This document shows positions 9,462-18,951 of a stretch of DNA of 64,000 nucleotides, piece by piece. The stretch is from assembly GCA_903838705.1 (NCBI GenBank), contig CAILZL010000011.1, positions 166,863 through 230,862 of the forward strand, given 5' to 3'. The translations under genes were made by a program, and so were the position numbers. The notes under the pieces are model-generated. The model saw only the letters and a program-made list of their open reading frames with translations. It ran no database searches and was not told where the DNA came from. The number at the start of each line of letters is the position of its first letter. Position 1 is the first letter of the stretch. This DNA comes from an uncultured Pseudomonadota bacterium. Its GTDB lineage: Bacteria > Pseudomonadota > Gammaproteobacteria > Steroidobacterales > Steroidobacteraceae.

Positions 9462-9604
9462 GGTGTCAGGATACTGCCCATTGATTCTTTGAGGCCGCAT
9501 GATTGCTGTTTGCGTTACGGTTGGGAAGGGCGGCAAGTGGATTAAACTGTAGAAGCTGGTGCAGGTTAAGTACACTGGTTGTATCTGTATTGAATGGTCG
9601 CATC

Positions 9605-10069
9605 GTGTTTCATATTGTTCTGTTCGAGCCTGAAATTCCGCCCAACACGGGCAACATCATCCGTCTGAGCGCCAATTCGGGTGCGCATCTGCATCTTGTA
9701 GAACCACTGGGATTTGATGTCAGCGAGAAGAGCCTGCGTCGGGCAGGACTCGACTATCGTCAATTGACGCACATGCAGGTGTGGCCAAGTTTGCAGGCCT
9801 GTTTTGACAGTATTTCACCGCAGCGCTGGTTTGCCTTGTCCACACGAGGCACCCGGCGCTATGACTCGGTCCAGTATCAGCCGGGTGATACGTTTGTGTT
9901 TGGTCCGGAAACGCGTGGCCTGCCTGCGACCGTGCTTGACCAGTGTCCGTCAGAACAGCGGCTGAGAATCCCCATGCTGGCTGGTAACCGCAGCCTGAAT
10001 CTATCCAATTCGGTGGCTGTGCTGATCTATGAAGCCTGGCGCCAGCAGGGATTTCTGAATGGCAATTGA
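9605..10069 (+). CDS. trmL: tRNA (cytidine/uridine-2'-O)-methyltransferase TrmL
   Basis: This SPOUT-family methyltransferase modifies the wobble ribose of tRNA-Leu isoacceptors. The protein has the family signature near its start (HIVLFEPEIPPNTGNIIRLSANSG), RRAGLDY, then the knot motifs FGPETRGLP and RIPMLAGNRSLNLSNSVAVLIYEAWRQ. The frame is open from 9503, but the family begins a few residues before the EPEIPPNTGN block, so the GTG at 9605 (giving MFHIVLFEPE, 154 residues) is the likely start. It diverges from the transporter pair and converges on rluF, with 18 bp between stop codons. Confidence 0.95.
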   Translation: MFHIVLFEPEIPPNTGNIIRLSANSGAHLHLVEPLGFDVSEKSLRRAGLDYRQLTHMQVWPSLQACFDSISPQRWFALSTRGTRRYDSVQYQPGDTFVFGPETRGLPATVLDQCPSEQRLRIPMLAGNRSLNLSNSVAVLIYEAWRQQGFLNGN

Positions 10070-10087
10070 ATATTGCGCGTCGTAGAT

Positions 10088-10774
10088 TCATGCATGAATA
10101 CCGAGACCTGACAGTTCCTCGCGACTCAAGTTACGCCATTGACCTCGTTTGAGGGTGCCCAGTCTGATATGCATGATGCGTATGCGTTGCAGGCGCCGAA
10201 CCCGGTAATCAAAGGTGGCACACATGCGGCGGATCTGGCGGTTCAGGCCCTGCGTCAGGATGATACTGAAACAGTTTGGATGCAGCCGTTTGACAGCGCA
10301 GGGTCTGGTCATCACGCCCATGATACGTACGCCACTGGCCATCCTGTTCAGGAATTCATCTGTCACCGGACGATCGACAGTGACGAGATATTCTTTTTCG
10401 TGTGCGTTTTCGACCCGCAGAATTTCATTAACGATATCTCCATCATTGGTGAGCAGAATGAGACCTTCCGACTCTTTATCGAGCCGGCCAATGGGAAATA
10501 TCCGCTCGGGGTGACCGATGAATCCGACAATGTTGTCCTTGATGTGAGGTTCGCTGGTACAGGTGATACCGACCGGTTTGTTAAACGCAATATAGATACC
10601 CGGTTTCTTTTCACCGAGCGGCTGGCCGTCCACACACACCGCATCGCCCTCATTGACTTTGCTACCCAGAGTGGCAGTTTCTCCATTGATGGTGATGCGG
10701 CCTGCTTCAATCCATTGATCAGCTTCACGGCGTGAACACACACCTGTTTCGCTGATGTATTTGTTGATTCTCAT
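10088..10774 (-). CDS. rluF: 23S rRNA pseudouridine synthase RluF-like
   Basis: The protein has an N-terminal S4 RNA-binding domain (MRINKYISETGVCSRREADQWI) followed by an RsuA/RluB/E/F-type catalytic domain with GRLDKESEGLILLTNDGD, where the Asp of GRLD is catalytic, and ILTQGLNRQIRRMC near the end. The S4 start and the GLNRQIRRMC variant resemble RluF, which makes pseudouridine 2604 (and 2605) in 23S rRNA. Start at 10774 (MRINKY, 228 residues) fits the family; the frame extends upstream to 10801. The stop of yciH lies 19 bp upstream on the same strand, so the two are probably co-transcribed. Confidence 0.9.
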   Translation of the reverse strand: MRINKYISETGVCSRREADQWIEAGRITINGETATLGSKVNEGDAVCVDGQPLGEKKPGIYIAFNKPVGITCTSEPHIKDNIVGFIGHPERIFPIGRLDKESEGLILLTNDGDIVNEILRVENAHEKEYLVTVDRPVTDEFLNRMASGVRIMGVMTRPCAVKRLHPNCFSIILTQGLNRQIRRMCATFDYRVRRLQRIRIMHIRLGTLKRGQWRNLSREELSGLGIHA

Positions 10775-10793
10775 TGTGGGTATGCAGGCTCGA

Positions 10794-11162
10794 TCAGCCA
10801 CCGGCTTTTTTGACCGTGTAGCCGAGTTTGCTCAGTTCGCTTACCAGCGTATCGCGATGCTCACCCTGGATTTCAATGGTCCCGTCCTTGCAGGTGCCGC
10901 CTGTGCCGCAGCGCTTTTTCAGCTGGGTACAAAGCTTGTCGAGTTCTGCGGGAGCAAGCGATAACCCGGTGATGACGTTTACACTTTTCCCGCCCCGGCC
11001 CTTGGTTTCGCGACTGATACGCACAATGCCATCGCCTCTGGCAGCGGGCTTTTGTTGCTTGCAGATACAGTTGATAATCGGTTTGTTGCAGTTCGGACAG
11101 AGACGTCCGCTATCGGTGGAATACACCAGATTGTCACTGCCCTTGGACTTTGCTTTATGCAT
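10794..11162 (-). CDS. yciH: SUI1/eIF1-like translation factor YciH
   Basis: A small protein (about 122 residues from the Met at 11162) of the bacterial SUI1 family. It carries an N-terminal four-Cys zinc-ribbon-like segment ([15 protein letters not shown]) and the SUI1 core, including [38 protein letters not shown] and the GYTVKKAGG end. YciH influences fidelity of translation initiation in E. coli. The earlier in-frame Met at 11234 would overlap the divergent transporter gene and adds unrelated residues, so it was not used. Confidence 0.93.
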   Translation of the reverse strand: MHKAKSKGSDNLVYSTDSGRLCPNCNKPIINCICKQQKPAARGDGIVRISRETKGRGGKSVNVITGLSLAPAELDKLCTQLKKRCGTGGTCKDGTIEIQGEHRDTLVSELSKLGYTVKKAGG

Positions 11163-11226
11163 GGCAGATAGTGTGGCAATAACTGCGCTCAAGAACAAAT
11201 CCGGATAACGGGCTGAAGGTCTGATC

Positions 11227-13479
11227 ATGAACAAACCGCGTTTTGCTCCTTATATCGCCGCTGAAACCCGCTTGCCCGAATTCACGCTGCGGGCAGTACT
11301 GGTGGGTACGGTACTGGGCATGATCTTCGGTGCCTCTTCGTTGTATCTCGTGTTGAAAGTGGGGCTGACAGTCAGCGCGTCCATTCCGGTTGCTGTGATC
11401 TCACTGACACTGTTCCGTCTGCTGTCACGGGCTGGTGGTCGGGATGCCAGCATTCTGGAGAACAACATAGCTCAAACGGCGGGGTCAGCCGGCGAGTCAA
11501 TCGCTTTTGGTATTGGTGTAACCATGCCGGCCATCCTGATACTGGGCTTTGAGCTGGAGTTGATGCGGGTGCTGCTGGTTGCGGCCACCGGTGCTTTGCT
11601 GGGCATCCTGATGATGATTCCATTACGGCGCACGTTGATTGTGCGCGAGCATGACAATCTGAAATACCCCGAAGGTACAGCCTGTGCAGAGGTGTTGAAG
11701 GCGGGTGCTTCAGCTGAATCTCGTGATGCAGCATCGCCCGAAGCCAAAGCGGAGGAGGCCCGTGGCCAGTTACAGGGCTTGAGCGCGAGCACTATTTTCA
11801 CGGGGTTCGGCATCGGACTGATCTACAAGACTTTGATGGCGGCCTTCAAGCTCTGGAAGGATGTGCCTGAGAAAGTGTTCGGAGCGCCGCTTGCGGGTGG
11901 TTCGATTGGCTGCGAGGCGTCGCCGGAATTACTGGGAGTGGGATACATCATCGGGCCGCGAATTGCCGGAGTGATGTGTGCCGGTGGTGTACTGGCCTAT
12001 CTGGTAATGATTCCGATGATCAAGCTGCTGGGCGGCACGTTTCCCGGTGTGATTGCGCCCGGCACGATGCCCATCAGTGAAATGAGTGCCAATGACATCC
12101 GCAGTGCTTACATTCTGTATATAGGCGCAGGTGCAGTGGCTGCAGCGGGGTTGATCAGTCTGTTGCGGTCTTTGCCATTGATCATCGGCAGTCTGCGGCG
12201 TGGTATGGCCGGCAGGTCTCAACGTGAGCTGTCAATCGCCGGTGCAGTGCCTCGTACCGAGCAGGATATTTCCATGAAGTATGTACTGATCGGGTCCTTG
12301 ATATTGCTGATATGGATCGTCGCGGCGCCATCGCTCAACATGAATATCTTGGGTGCCATCCTGCTGCTGGTATTCGGATTCCTGTTTGTTACCGTGTCCT
12401 CACGACTGACAGGTGAAATCGGTTCCACCTCCAATCCCATTTCAGGCATGACGATCGCAACCTTGTTGCTGACGTGCCTGGTATTTCTGGCGCTGGGCTG
12501 GACCGGTGCCGAACACTATGTTGCTGCACTTTCGGTAGGGGGCATTGTCTGTGTGGCCGCATCCAATGGCGGCACCACTTCACAGGATCTGAAAACGGGT
12601 TTTCTGCTGGGGGCGACGCCGCGCCTGCAGCAGTACGCCATCATCATTGGCAGTCTGATGTCAGTGCTGATACTGGGACCGATCCTGCTGAAACTGAATG
12701 ATACGGCCACGGTGTACGTTCCAGTTGCGCAGGTTGCACCTGCCGGGCTACAGGTGCCGGTGCATGAGCTGGGAGATCAACTGGAAAAACTGCGTGGTCC
12801 GCAGGCGCGTTCTGATCAGGCCAGTTATCACATCTGGCATAAACGCGATGCTCAGGGTGCACCTGCCGGCAAGTATCTCGTCAATGATCAGGGTCAGGCG
12901 GTGTGGCTGGTTGATCCCGGAATCAATGGCCGGTTCAATACTCGACCGGATGGCACGCAAGTCCGTAAATTTGATGCGCCCAAGGCCACGTTAATGTCCT
13001 ACATCATCCGTGGCGTACTCGACCGCGAATTGCCATGGGGGCTGATGTTGCTGGGTGTGATGCTGGCGGTGGCGGTGGAAATGTGCGGCATCAATTCGCT
13101 GAATTTCGCTGTCGGTGTCTATCTGCCGCTGGCCACTACTGTGCCTATGCTGCTGGGTGGTGTCCTGCGCTGGTGGACAGACCGGGGGCGGAAATCGGCT
13201 GCTGAGCAAAGAGGTGAGGATGCGGCAACCATTGGAGCAAATGCAGACAGGAGCTCAGGCGTGTTGATGGCGTCCGGTTATATCGCGGGGGGCGCAATCG
13301 CCGGGATTTTCATAGCGTTGATGGCAGGCGTATTTGATGCCACCGATGCCAGGCTGGCTGCGTGGGCGCAAGCAAACAATCCCTTTTATTCAGGTGAAAG
13401 TGCTGATGCACTGTCACTGATTCCCTTTATGATCCTGACGCTGATCCTGCTGCTGGCAGGGCGTGAGCGTAGGCGATGA
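11227..13479 (+). CDS. OPT family oligopeptide transporter
   Basis: A 750-residue polytopic membrane protein of the OPT family (bacterial oligopeptide/metal-complex branch). The N-terminal [44 protein letters not shown] is characteristic, followed by [28 protein letters not shown] and [17 protein letters not shown] soluble loop of ~130 residues (about 500-590) interrupts the helices near the C-terminal third. Transported substrates in this branch are short peptides or metal chelates; nothing nearby narrows it. It diverges from yciH-rluF with a 64-bp gap. Confidence 0.92.
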   Translation: MNKPRFAPYIAAETRLPEFTLRAVLVGTVLGMIFGASSLYLVLKVGLTVSASIPVAVISLTLFRLLSRAGGRDASILENNIAQTAGSAGESIAFGIGVTMPAILILGFELELMRVLLVAATGALLGILMMIPLRRTLIVREHDNLKYPEGTACAEVLKAGASAESRDAASPEAKAEEARGQLQGLSASTIFTGFGIGLIYKTLMAAFKLWKDVPEKVFGAPLAGGSIGCEASPELLGVGYIIGPRIAGVMCAGGVLAYLVMIPMIKLLGGTFPGVIAPGTMPISEMSANDIRSAYILYIGAGAVAAAGLISLLRSLPLIIGSLRRGMAGRSQRELSIAGAVPRTEQDISMKYVLIGSLILLIWIVAAPSLNMNILGAILLLVFGFLFVTVSSRLTGEIGSTSNPISGMTIATLLLTCLVFLALGWTGAEHYVAALSVGGIVCVAASNGGTTSQDLKTGFLLGATPRLQQYAIIIGSLMSVLILGPILLKLNDTATVYVPVAQVAPAGLQVPVHELGDQLEKLRGPQARSDQASYHIWHKRDAQGAPAGKYLVNDQGQAVWLVDPGINGRFNTRPDGTQVRKFDAPKATLMSYIIRGVLDRELPWGLMLLGVMLAVAVEMCGINSLNFAVGVYLPLATTVPMLLGGVLRWWTDRGRKSAAEQRGEDAATIGANADRSSGVLMASGYIAGGAIAGIFIALMAGVFDATDARLAAWAQANNPFYSGESADALSLIPFMILTLILLLAGRERRR

Positions 13480-13486
13480 TCATTGT

Positions 13487-13521
13487 GCACTGGACTCCGG
13501 CGATTTCGCCTGATTCAGTGC
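13487..13521. terminator. Stem-loop between the OPT gene and the small ORF
   Basis: GCACTG (13487-13492) pairs with CAGTGC (13516-13521), and inside it GGCGA pairs with TCGCC (13499-13510) around a small loop. It lies 7 bases after the OPT transporter stop. There is no T run on either strand, so a role as terminator is only suggested by its place between convergent genes. Confidence 0.35.
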
Positions 13522-13582
13522 GCTAACCAGTCCGGACTTGTTGCAGGTCTCCTTCCGGGGACCGAACAGGCTCCGGGTCGAA

Positions 13583-13657
13583 TTAGCCTTCGCCGTTAGC
13601 CTGCAGAGAAAGGAACAGGGCAACACTGACCAGGAAAACAATGGCTACGATGATCAT
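13583..13657 (-). CDS. Probable 24-residue single-helix membrane protein
   Basis: On the minus strand an ideal ribosome binding site, GGAGGT, sits 7 bases before an ATG at 13657. It opens 24 codons ending in TAA at 13583. The product starts MIIVAIVFLVSVALFLSL and ends in a short polar tail QANGEG: one hydrophobic helix with almost no soluble part. Such tiny proteins often act as accessory subunits of membrane complexes (KdpF and CydX are examples), but no such complex is encoded next to it and I do not recognise the sequence. It lies alone in a 590-bp gap between the OPT transporter and the M13 peptidase. Confidence 0.5.
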   Translation of the reverse strand: MIIVAIVFLVSVALFLSLQANGEG

Positions 13658-14070
13658 GATATTTACCTCCAACGAATAACCGAATCTGACTGTCTCGGCA
13701 GTGATATTTGCTGCTCAACAAATAACTGCTTGGGCTGCAATATATTACTGCCTAAGCTGTTATGCAAGCCGATTTTGAGAAATTTGCGTTGCTGAGGTGA
13801 GTATTTCAGCACTTACAAGGGTCATGGAGTGATCGCAAGTAATTGTTTTAAAAGAGTAATATCGGTTTTGGTCGAGAATGGACAAGATCTGTGGGGTTTT
13901 ATCGGAATTGTGAGTTGCCACACAGTTGTGCGCGGTGCTTTCCTTCCGGAGGGAGATGAAAACGGGCTGATTCCGCGCCGTTTGCGCACTTTAAGTCAGC
14001 GTGTTTTGAGGCTTGTCCCGGCAGGTATCCGTTTGTAAGGTTCGGCATTCGCAGTGATCGACGAGGAAAC
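13658..14070. other. Intergenic region upstream of the M13 peptidase
   Basis: This 413-bp stretch is AT-richer than its surroundings in the first half. It should hold the promoter of the small minus-strand ORF and that of the peptidase gene. A weak inverted repeat, CTTGGGC with GCCTAAG, sits near 13730-13757. A plus-strand frame at 13829-14038 looks like chance: its product has no recognisable features. No RNA gene was recognised. Confidence 0.5.
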
Positions 14071-16143
14071 ATGAAAATCAAGTTGCTGAGTTTCACCCTT
14101 TTCTGTGTCTTGTTCGGCGCCTGCAGCAAGCAAGTTGCGCCGCCGGCTACCACGTCTGACAAAGCCAAAGTAAGTGCTGCGCGTGTCAGCGGACTGAATG
14201 CCAGTTACATGGATAACCTCATCCGGCCACAGGACAATCTGTACCGGTACGTAAATGGCAAATGGCTCGATACCGTAGAGATACCTGCAGACAAGGCTCG
14301 CTACGGCGCCTTCCACGAGCTGGATGATCATGCTGAAGCCCAGTTGCGCGACATCGTTGAATCCTTGCAAAAGAAAGGCGAGTCATTAAAAGAAGCGGAT
14401 GCCATCAAGGTGAGTGACATGTATGCCAGCTTCATGGATGAGGCGCGTCTTGAAACCCTCGGTCTTCAGCCGCTGCAAACGGATCTGCAGGCCATCGACA
14501 AGCTGGATTCAGTCACTGCTGTCATTTCTTACATGGGGCAGATGTCACAAAGTGGTGTTGATGTGCCATTGGTTCCACACGTGCATCAAGATAATCGCGA
14601 TTCCACGCGGTATGCAGTGGACCTGTCGCAGTCCGGACTGGGGCTGCCTGATCGTGACTACTATCTGAAAGATGGCGAAGGTGCGACCTATAAAAAGATT
14701 CGTGAAGCCTACCGAAGGCACATCGCCAGCATGCTGGCATTTGCGCAGATTGAAAAGAGCGAACAGGCGGCGGATCAGATCCTCAAGCTGGAAACCAGTC
14801 TGGCGAAAGCGCAATGGGACAAAGTGACCAATCGTGATCCGATCAAAACCTACAACAAGTTTCCGGTTAATCAATTAGCGAAGCTGGCTCCTGGTTTCGA
14901 CTGGCCGTCTTTCATGCAGTCGGCGGGGGTTGCTGACAAAGTGGACTATCTGCTGATCAGTCAGCCCAGCTATGTCACGGCATATGCACGGTTGCTGACC
15001 AGGGAGCCATTGCCAGCATGGAAGAATTATCTTAAATGGCGGTTGATTTCCGAGTATGCGCCCTATCTTTCCAGACAATTCGCCGACGCCGATTTTGCAT
15101 TTACAGGGACGGTGTTGCGCGACATCCCGCAGGATCGTCCCCGCTGGAAGCGCGGACTGGATGTAGTGGAATCATCATTGGGTGAAGCAATGGGCAAGTT
15201 GTACGTGGCCAGATATTTTCCTGCTGAAAGCAAGCAGCGTATGGAAGCACTGGTTGACAACTTGCTGACAGCCTATCGTCAGTCAATTGATACGCTCGAT
15301 TGGATGAGTGATACCACCAGAGATGCTGCCAGAGAAAAGCTTGGCAAGATGACCGTCAAGATCGGCTATCCAAAACAATGGCGTGACTATTCAAGTCTGC
15401 AAGTCAGGGCAGATGATCTGGTAGGTAATGTGATGCGTGCAGAACAATTTGAATACCAGCGCAACATCAACAAACTGGGTAAACCGATTGATCGCGATGA
15501 GTGGGCCATGACGCCGCAGACCGTTAACGCTTATTACAATCCCGAGTTGAATGAGATTGTCTTCCCTGCTGCTATCCTGCAGGCGCCTTTTTTCAATGCG
15601 CAGGCGGATGATGCTGTTAACTATGGTGGCATTGGTGCCGTTATTGGCCATGAAATCAGTCATGGCTTTGATGATCAGGGCAGTCAGTACGATGGCGACG
15701 GCAACCTGCGAGACTGGTGGACCAAGGAAGATCACGCCAAATTTGCCAGCAAGACCAGGGCGCTCATTAAGCAGTACGCAGCTTACGAACCAGTGAAGGG
15801 TTACCATATCAATGGAGAACTGACGCTGGGTGAAAATATTGCTGATAATTCCGGTCTGGCCATTGCCTACAAGGCCTATCAACTGTCGTTGAATGGTAAG
15901 CCGGCGCCGATACTGGATAACATGAATGGCGATCAGCGTTTTTATGCAGGCTGGGCACAGGTATGGCGCAACAAGTCACGCGAGAAGGAAGCAATCCGTC
16001 TGTTGACTATTGATCCTCATTCACCGGCGCCTGAACGCGCCTGGGGTGCAACTGTGAATCAGAATTCATTCTATGCTGCATTTGATGTGCAATCAGGCGA
16101 CAAGATGTATCTACCGCCGGAGCAACGTGTGAGCATCTGGTAA
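14071..16143 (+). CDS. M13 family zinc metallopeptidase (PepO/neprilysin-like), lipoprotein
   Basis: A 690-residue member of the neprilysin/PepO family, which cleaves peptides with a zinc-activated water. The zinc site HEISH begins at residue 527 (VIGHEISHGFDDQG), the third ligand and Asp lie in GENIADNSGLAIAY (~588), and NAYYNPELNEIVFPAAIL is the family substrate-binding block. The N-terminus MKIKLLSFTLFCVLFGACSK ends in a lipobox (FGAC), so the enzyme is predicted to be anchored in the periplasm or outer membrane. The C-terminus ends in RVSIW where the family usually has a Cys-containing CxxW. The nitronate monooxygenase gene follows after 3 bp, so they are probably co-transcribed. Confidence 0.95.
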   Translation: MKIKLLSFTLFCVLFGACSKQVAPPATTSDKAKVSAARVSGLNASYMDNLIRPQDNLYRYVNGKWLDTVEIPADKARYGAFHELDDHAEAQLRDIVESLQKKGESLKEADAIKVSDMYASFMDEARLETLGLQPLQTDLQAIDKLDSVTAVISYMGQMSQSGVDVPLVPHVHQDNRDSTRYAVDLSQSGLGLPDRDYYLKDGEGATYKKIREAYRRHIASMLAFAQIEKSEQAADQILKLETSLAKAQWDKVTNRDPIKTYNKFPVNQLAKLAPGFDWPSFMQSAGVADKVDYLLISQPSYVTAYARLLTREPLPAWKNYLKWRLISEYAPYLSRQFADADFAFTGTVLRDIPQDRPRWKRGLDVVESSLGEAMGKLYVARYFPAESKQRMEALVDNLLTAYRQSIDTLDWMSDTTRDAAREKLGKMTVKIGYPKQWRDYSSLQVRADDLVGNVMRAEQFEYQRNINKLGKPIDRDEWAMTPQTVNAYYNPELNEIVFPAAILQAPFFNAQADDAVNYGGIGAVIGHEISHGFDDQGSQYDGDGNLRDWWTKEDHAKFASKTRALIKQYAAYEPVKGYHINGELTLGENIADNSGLAIAYKAYQLSLNGKPAPILDNMNGDQRFYAGWAQVWRNKSREKEAIRLLTIDPHSPAPERAWGATVNQNSFYAAFDVQSGDKMYLPPEQRVSIW

Positions 16144-16146
16144 GTC

Positions 16147-17115
16147 ATGCCTATTCCGGCGCAGTTGCAGGCGGGATTGAAGCTGCCAGTCATCGCTGCG
16201 CCAATGTTTCTGGTGTCCGGGCCGGAACTGGTCATTGCCTGCTGTCAGCAAGGCATCATCGGAACCTTTCCAGCCTTGAATCAGCGTAGTACGCAGGGCT
16301 TTGCAGAGTGGCTGCAAATCATAAGGGAAGCTCTGGATCAAACGAAAGTGAAAAAACCGCCTGCAGCTTATGGCGTGAATCTGATTGTTCACAAGTCCAA
16401 CCCGCGTCTGGCAGCTGATCTGGATGTCTCTATCGAGCAGCGTGTGCCATTGATCATTACTTCGCTGGGGCTGGTCGATTCATTGATAGACCGGGTGCAT
16501 GCCAGTGGTGGTCTGGTGTTTCATGATGTGACCACAGTACGTCATGCCGAGAAGGCTGCTGCTGCGGGAGTGGATGGACTGATTCTTGTGTGCGCGGGTG
16601 CAGGTGGACATGCGGGTCTGCTCAATCCGTTCGCATTCACTGCTGCCGTACGCCGGTTTTTCAAGGGCACGGTGATACTGGCGGGCTGTCTCAACAATGG
16701 TCATGAAGTGGCCGCAGCCAGAATGCTAGGCGCCGATTTCGCCTACATGGGTACACGCTTCATTGCCACACATGAATCACGCGCCAGTGATGAATACAAA
16801 CAGATGATCCTGCGTGCCAACACTGGCGATATAACTTACACATCTGCCGTATCGGGTGTGCCCGGAAATTTTCTTGCTGAAAGTTTGCAGCTGACAGGAG
16901 TGGATATCAACAAACCCGGTTCAACAGCGAATATCGGTGCTGAGCTGGCGGGTCATGCAGACGACCATCAAGGCAGCAAAGCCTGGCGCGATGTGTGGTC
17001 AGCAGGGCAGGGAGTGGCTGGCATTGAAGATGTGCCCACAGTGGCAGAACTGGTGTCGCGTCTGCAGAATGAATTTGGTCTTAGTAGCAGCAGGCTGGCT
17101 AATCAGGCTGATTGA
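16147..17115 (+). CDS. Nitronate monooxygenase (2-nitropropane dioxygenase family)
   Basis: A 322-residue FMN-dependent TIM-barrel protein. Recognisable blocks are LPVIAAPMFLVSGPELVIACCQQGIIGTFPALNQRS at the N-terminus, KPPAAYGVNLIVHKSNPR, the flavin/active-site segment GLILVCAGAGGHAGLLNPF with the conserved His, and GADFAYMGTRFIATHES. The family oxidises nitronates such as propionate-3-nitronate, though many members have other physiological roles. It begins 3 bp after the peptidase gene and its end overlaps a convergent small membrane protein gene by 17 bp. Confidence 0.93.
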   Translation: MPIPAQLQAGLKLPVIAAPMFLVSGPELVIACCQQGIIGTFPALNQRSTQGFAEWLQIIREALDQTKVKKPPAAYGVNLIVHKSNPRLAADLDVSIEQRVPLIITSLGLVDSLIDRVHASGGLVFHDVTTVRHAEKAAAAGVDGLILVCAGAGGHAGLLNPFAFTAAVRRFFKGTVILAGCLNNGHEVAAARMLGADFAYMGTRFIATHESRASDEYKQMILRANTGDITYTSAVSGVPGNFLAESLQLTGVDINKPGSTANIGAELAGHADDHQGSKAWRDVWSAGQGVAGIEDVPTVAELVSRLQNEFGLSSSRLANQAD

Positions 17116-17368
17116 CCGATGCAGAATGTGACTGTTCACGCCGAATGACTTTCACAGTATGCAGAATGAATGCAGAAATCACGCTGAGCAGTAGTACCAT
17201 CAATAGCGCCAGCCAGGGATGGAAGCGATACGCTTCAACGACACCCCAGACCACACCAACCGGCGTAGTGCTAAGCAACAGGGGTTTGGCAATTCGCAAA
17301 GGCGCTCCCGCTTGAGTATGTATGGCGGGTGCCATGCAACCACTGAAGTTGTATGCAGGCACCTGCAA
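17099..17368 (-). CDS. Small hypothetical membrane protein
   Basis: An 89-residue frame with two hydrophobic segments (LLLSTTPVGVVWGVVEAY and HPWLALLMVLLLSVISAFILHTV), then a basic stretch (KVIRREQ). This suggests a small inner-membrane protein with a cytoplasmic tail. A later Met (MAPAIHTQ, residue 12) is an alternative start. It overlaps the end of the nitronate monooxygenase gene on the opposite strand by 17 bp. I do not recognise a family. Confidence 0.6.
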   Translation of the reverse strand: MQVPAYNFSGCMAPAIHTQAGAPLRIAKPLLLSTTPVGVVWGVVEAYRFHPWLALLMVLLLSVISAFILHTVKVIRREQSHSASVNQPD

Positions 17369-17447
17369 TCTCGATTTTGTTTCAGTCTGTAGTGTTGCTA
17401 TGACTGTACTTGCTCGTAATCAGGGGCTGAACAGTCCGGATCGGTGG

Positions 17448-18032
17448 CTACTGCTTTTCAGGCAGCATCCGCTTCAGGACATCATCTTTTTCAATGTAGT
17501 GATGATACAACCCTGCGAATGCATGCACGGCTATGACCACCCAGAAAATGTAGGGGCCCACCACGCGATAGTGGAATGCATCAAACCCTACTTCAAACTG
17601 TTCGTAAGTTACATTGAACAGACTCATGATCCAGATGCCAATGCCCGTATCTTTGAACGGGGTGACCTTGAACAGTACATAGTCCACACCGTGACTGTTG
17701 CCAATATATCCGGACAGCGGCATGGTAATCAGGAAGAAGTACAGCAGGAAGTGGCTGACATGTGATGCGGTCACTTGCCATGCCGGCATGCTTGCCGGCA
17801 GTTCCGGACTGGGGTTGATGAAGCGCCAGTAAAGACGCAGTACCACAAAGATCAGCACACTGAATCCGATACCTTTGTGATATTGGAGAAAAATGCCTCG
17901 CATCGGGCCTTTCCCATCATAGACCCAGTCCAGATAGACGATGCTGAAGTACGCAGCCAGAATCCAGAATGCAGTCAGCCAGTGCAACCACTTGGCGACG
18001 CTGCCATAACTGTTTTGTGTGTTTTTGATCAT
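17448..18032 (-). CDS. Cytochrome b561-type membrane protein
   Basis: About 194 residues with four hydrophobic helices and the expected haem-ligand histidines: KWLHWLTAFWILAAYF, LQYHKGIGFSVLIF, HVSHFLLYFFLITMPLSGYIG and VVIAVHAFAGLYHHY. This is the bacterial b561/YodB-like family of di-haem b membrane electron carriers. Start at 18032 (MIKNTQNSYGSVAKWLHWL) follows the family; the frame opens 21 codons earlier. The electron donor and acceptor are not indicated by the neighbours. Confidence 0.92.
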   Translation of the reverse strand: MIKNTQNSYGSVAKWLHWLTAFWILAAYFSIVYLDWVYDGKGPMRGIFLQYHKGIGFSVLIFVVLRLYWRFINPSPELPASMPAWQVTASHVSHFLLYFFLITMPLSGYIGNSHGVDYVLFKVTPFKDTGIGIWIMSLFNVTYEQFEVGFDAFHYRVVGPYIFWVVIAVHAFAGLYHHYIEKDDVLKRMLPEKQ

Positions 18033-18230
18033 GGTCCGTCCGGATGGTGTGCTGTTGAAACGGTGCGGCGCAATAGTACTGAGCCATGGCTGCATCAGGC
18101 AAGCTTACAGGAAAAGGCAGGGCGGCCTTCGCGGCTGCGCAGTCTCTGGTGCTGTAGTTATCTGGGGGAAAAGCCTATGTGGAACAGGAAAGGAATTCGT
18201 CCGGAAACCACATGGCCCAATTAAATGCAA

Positions 18231-18842
18231 TCAAGCCCTCTTTTCTTTGCCGGCAATCAGCCTGCGTCGACGTTGAGAAGCGCTGAGCGTTGAGACATAG
18301 GCTGAGCTGGAATCATAGTAACGCCAAGGTTTTCCGGCCCACTTGCCTGCATAGCCCACACCAATGCGAGTGGCAGAGTGGATGCGCACCGGTTGTGCGG
18401 ACTCAGGCTGCTCTATCCACAAACGATCACCCAGCAGATCAGCGCCATTCAGGGTCCGGTCGATGTGATAGGCGCGACACAGCAGGCCGGGGCCATATGT
18501 GTTGCCAGAAAGATCGGATACCGGTTCCACGGCACGAATCAATACCGCATGAGGAAGACCGGCTGCGCGAGTGACCACATTGACGCAATGCCACATGCCA
18601 TAAATCAGATAAACATAGGCATAACCGGGCGGTCCGAACATCACTGCATTGCGGGGAGTCATGCCGCGTGCTGAATGTGCGGCTTGATCCTGCGGGCCCT
18701 GGTAGGCCTCGGTTTCGACGATGCGGCCGATACGTATGATGTCCTGATCAAGATGAACCAGATGCATTCCCAGCAGTCTGCGTGCCACTTGCAGTGTGGG
18801 TTGAGAATAAAACTCACGGCTGAGTTTGCGTGAGGTGCTCAT
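18231..18842 (-). CDS. mpg: DNA-3-methyladenine glycosylase, Mpg/AAG family
   Basis: About 203 residues of the Mpg/AAG (MPG) fold, unrelated to AlkA. It excises 3-methyladenine and other damaged purines. Visible motifs are REFYSQPTLQVARRLLGMHLVH, IVETEAYQGPQDQAAHSARGMTPRNAVMFGPPGYAYVYLIYGMWHCVNVVT (active-site Glu and Tyr region), and RIGVGYAGKWAGKPWRYY. The start at 18842 gives the normal length; the frame opens 25 codons upstream with unrelated residues. This is the second alkyl-purine glycosylase in the window, after the MGMT-AlkA fusion. Confidence 0.95.
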   Translation of the reverse strand: MSTSRKLSREFYSQPTLQVARRLLGMHLVHLDQDIIRIGRIVETEAYQGPQDQAAHSARGMTPRNAVMFGPPGYAYVYLIYGMWHCVNVVTRAAGLPHAVLIRAVEPVSDLSGNTYGPGLLCRAYHIDRTLNGADLLGDRLWIEQPESAQPVRIHSATRIGVGYAGKWAGKPWRYYDSSSAYVSTLSASQRRRRLIAGKEKRA

Positions 18843-18951
18843 GGTTGTAGCAGCTCCGGCGTGCATGCCGGTATTTGAAAAGCAGCTCGTGCTTGACGGG
18901 CTGATGAACTGGAACACGATGAATCAACACCGTGCTCCAGAATGTGCAAGG

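Noticed and set aside
10086..10099. ATTCATGCATGAAT palindrome between trmL and rluF
   Set aside because: It overlaps the last codons and stop of rluF, so it is most easily explained by coding sequence; no regulatory role is supported.
13829..14038. 69-codon frame before the M13 peptidase
   Set aside because: It has a possible ATGGAG site and a GTG start, but the translation shows no hydrophobic pattern or motif and crosses the expected promoter region of the peptidase gene.
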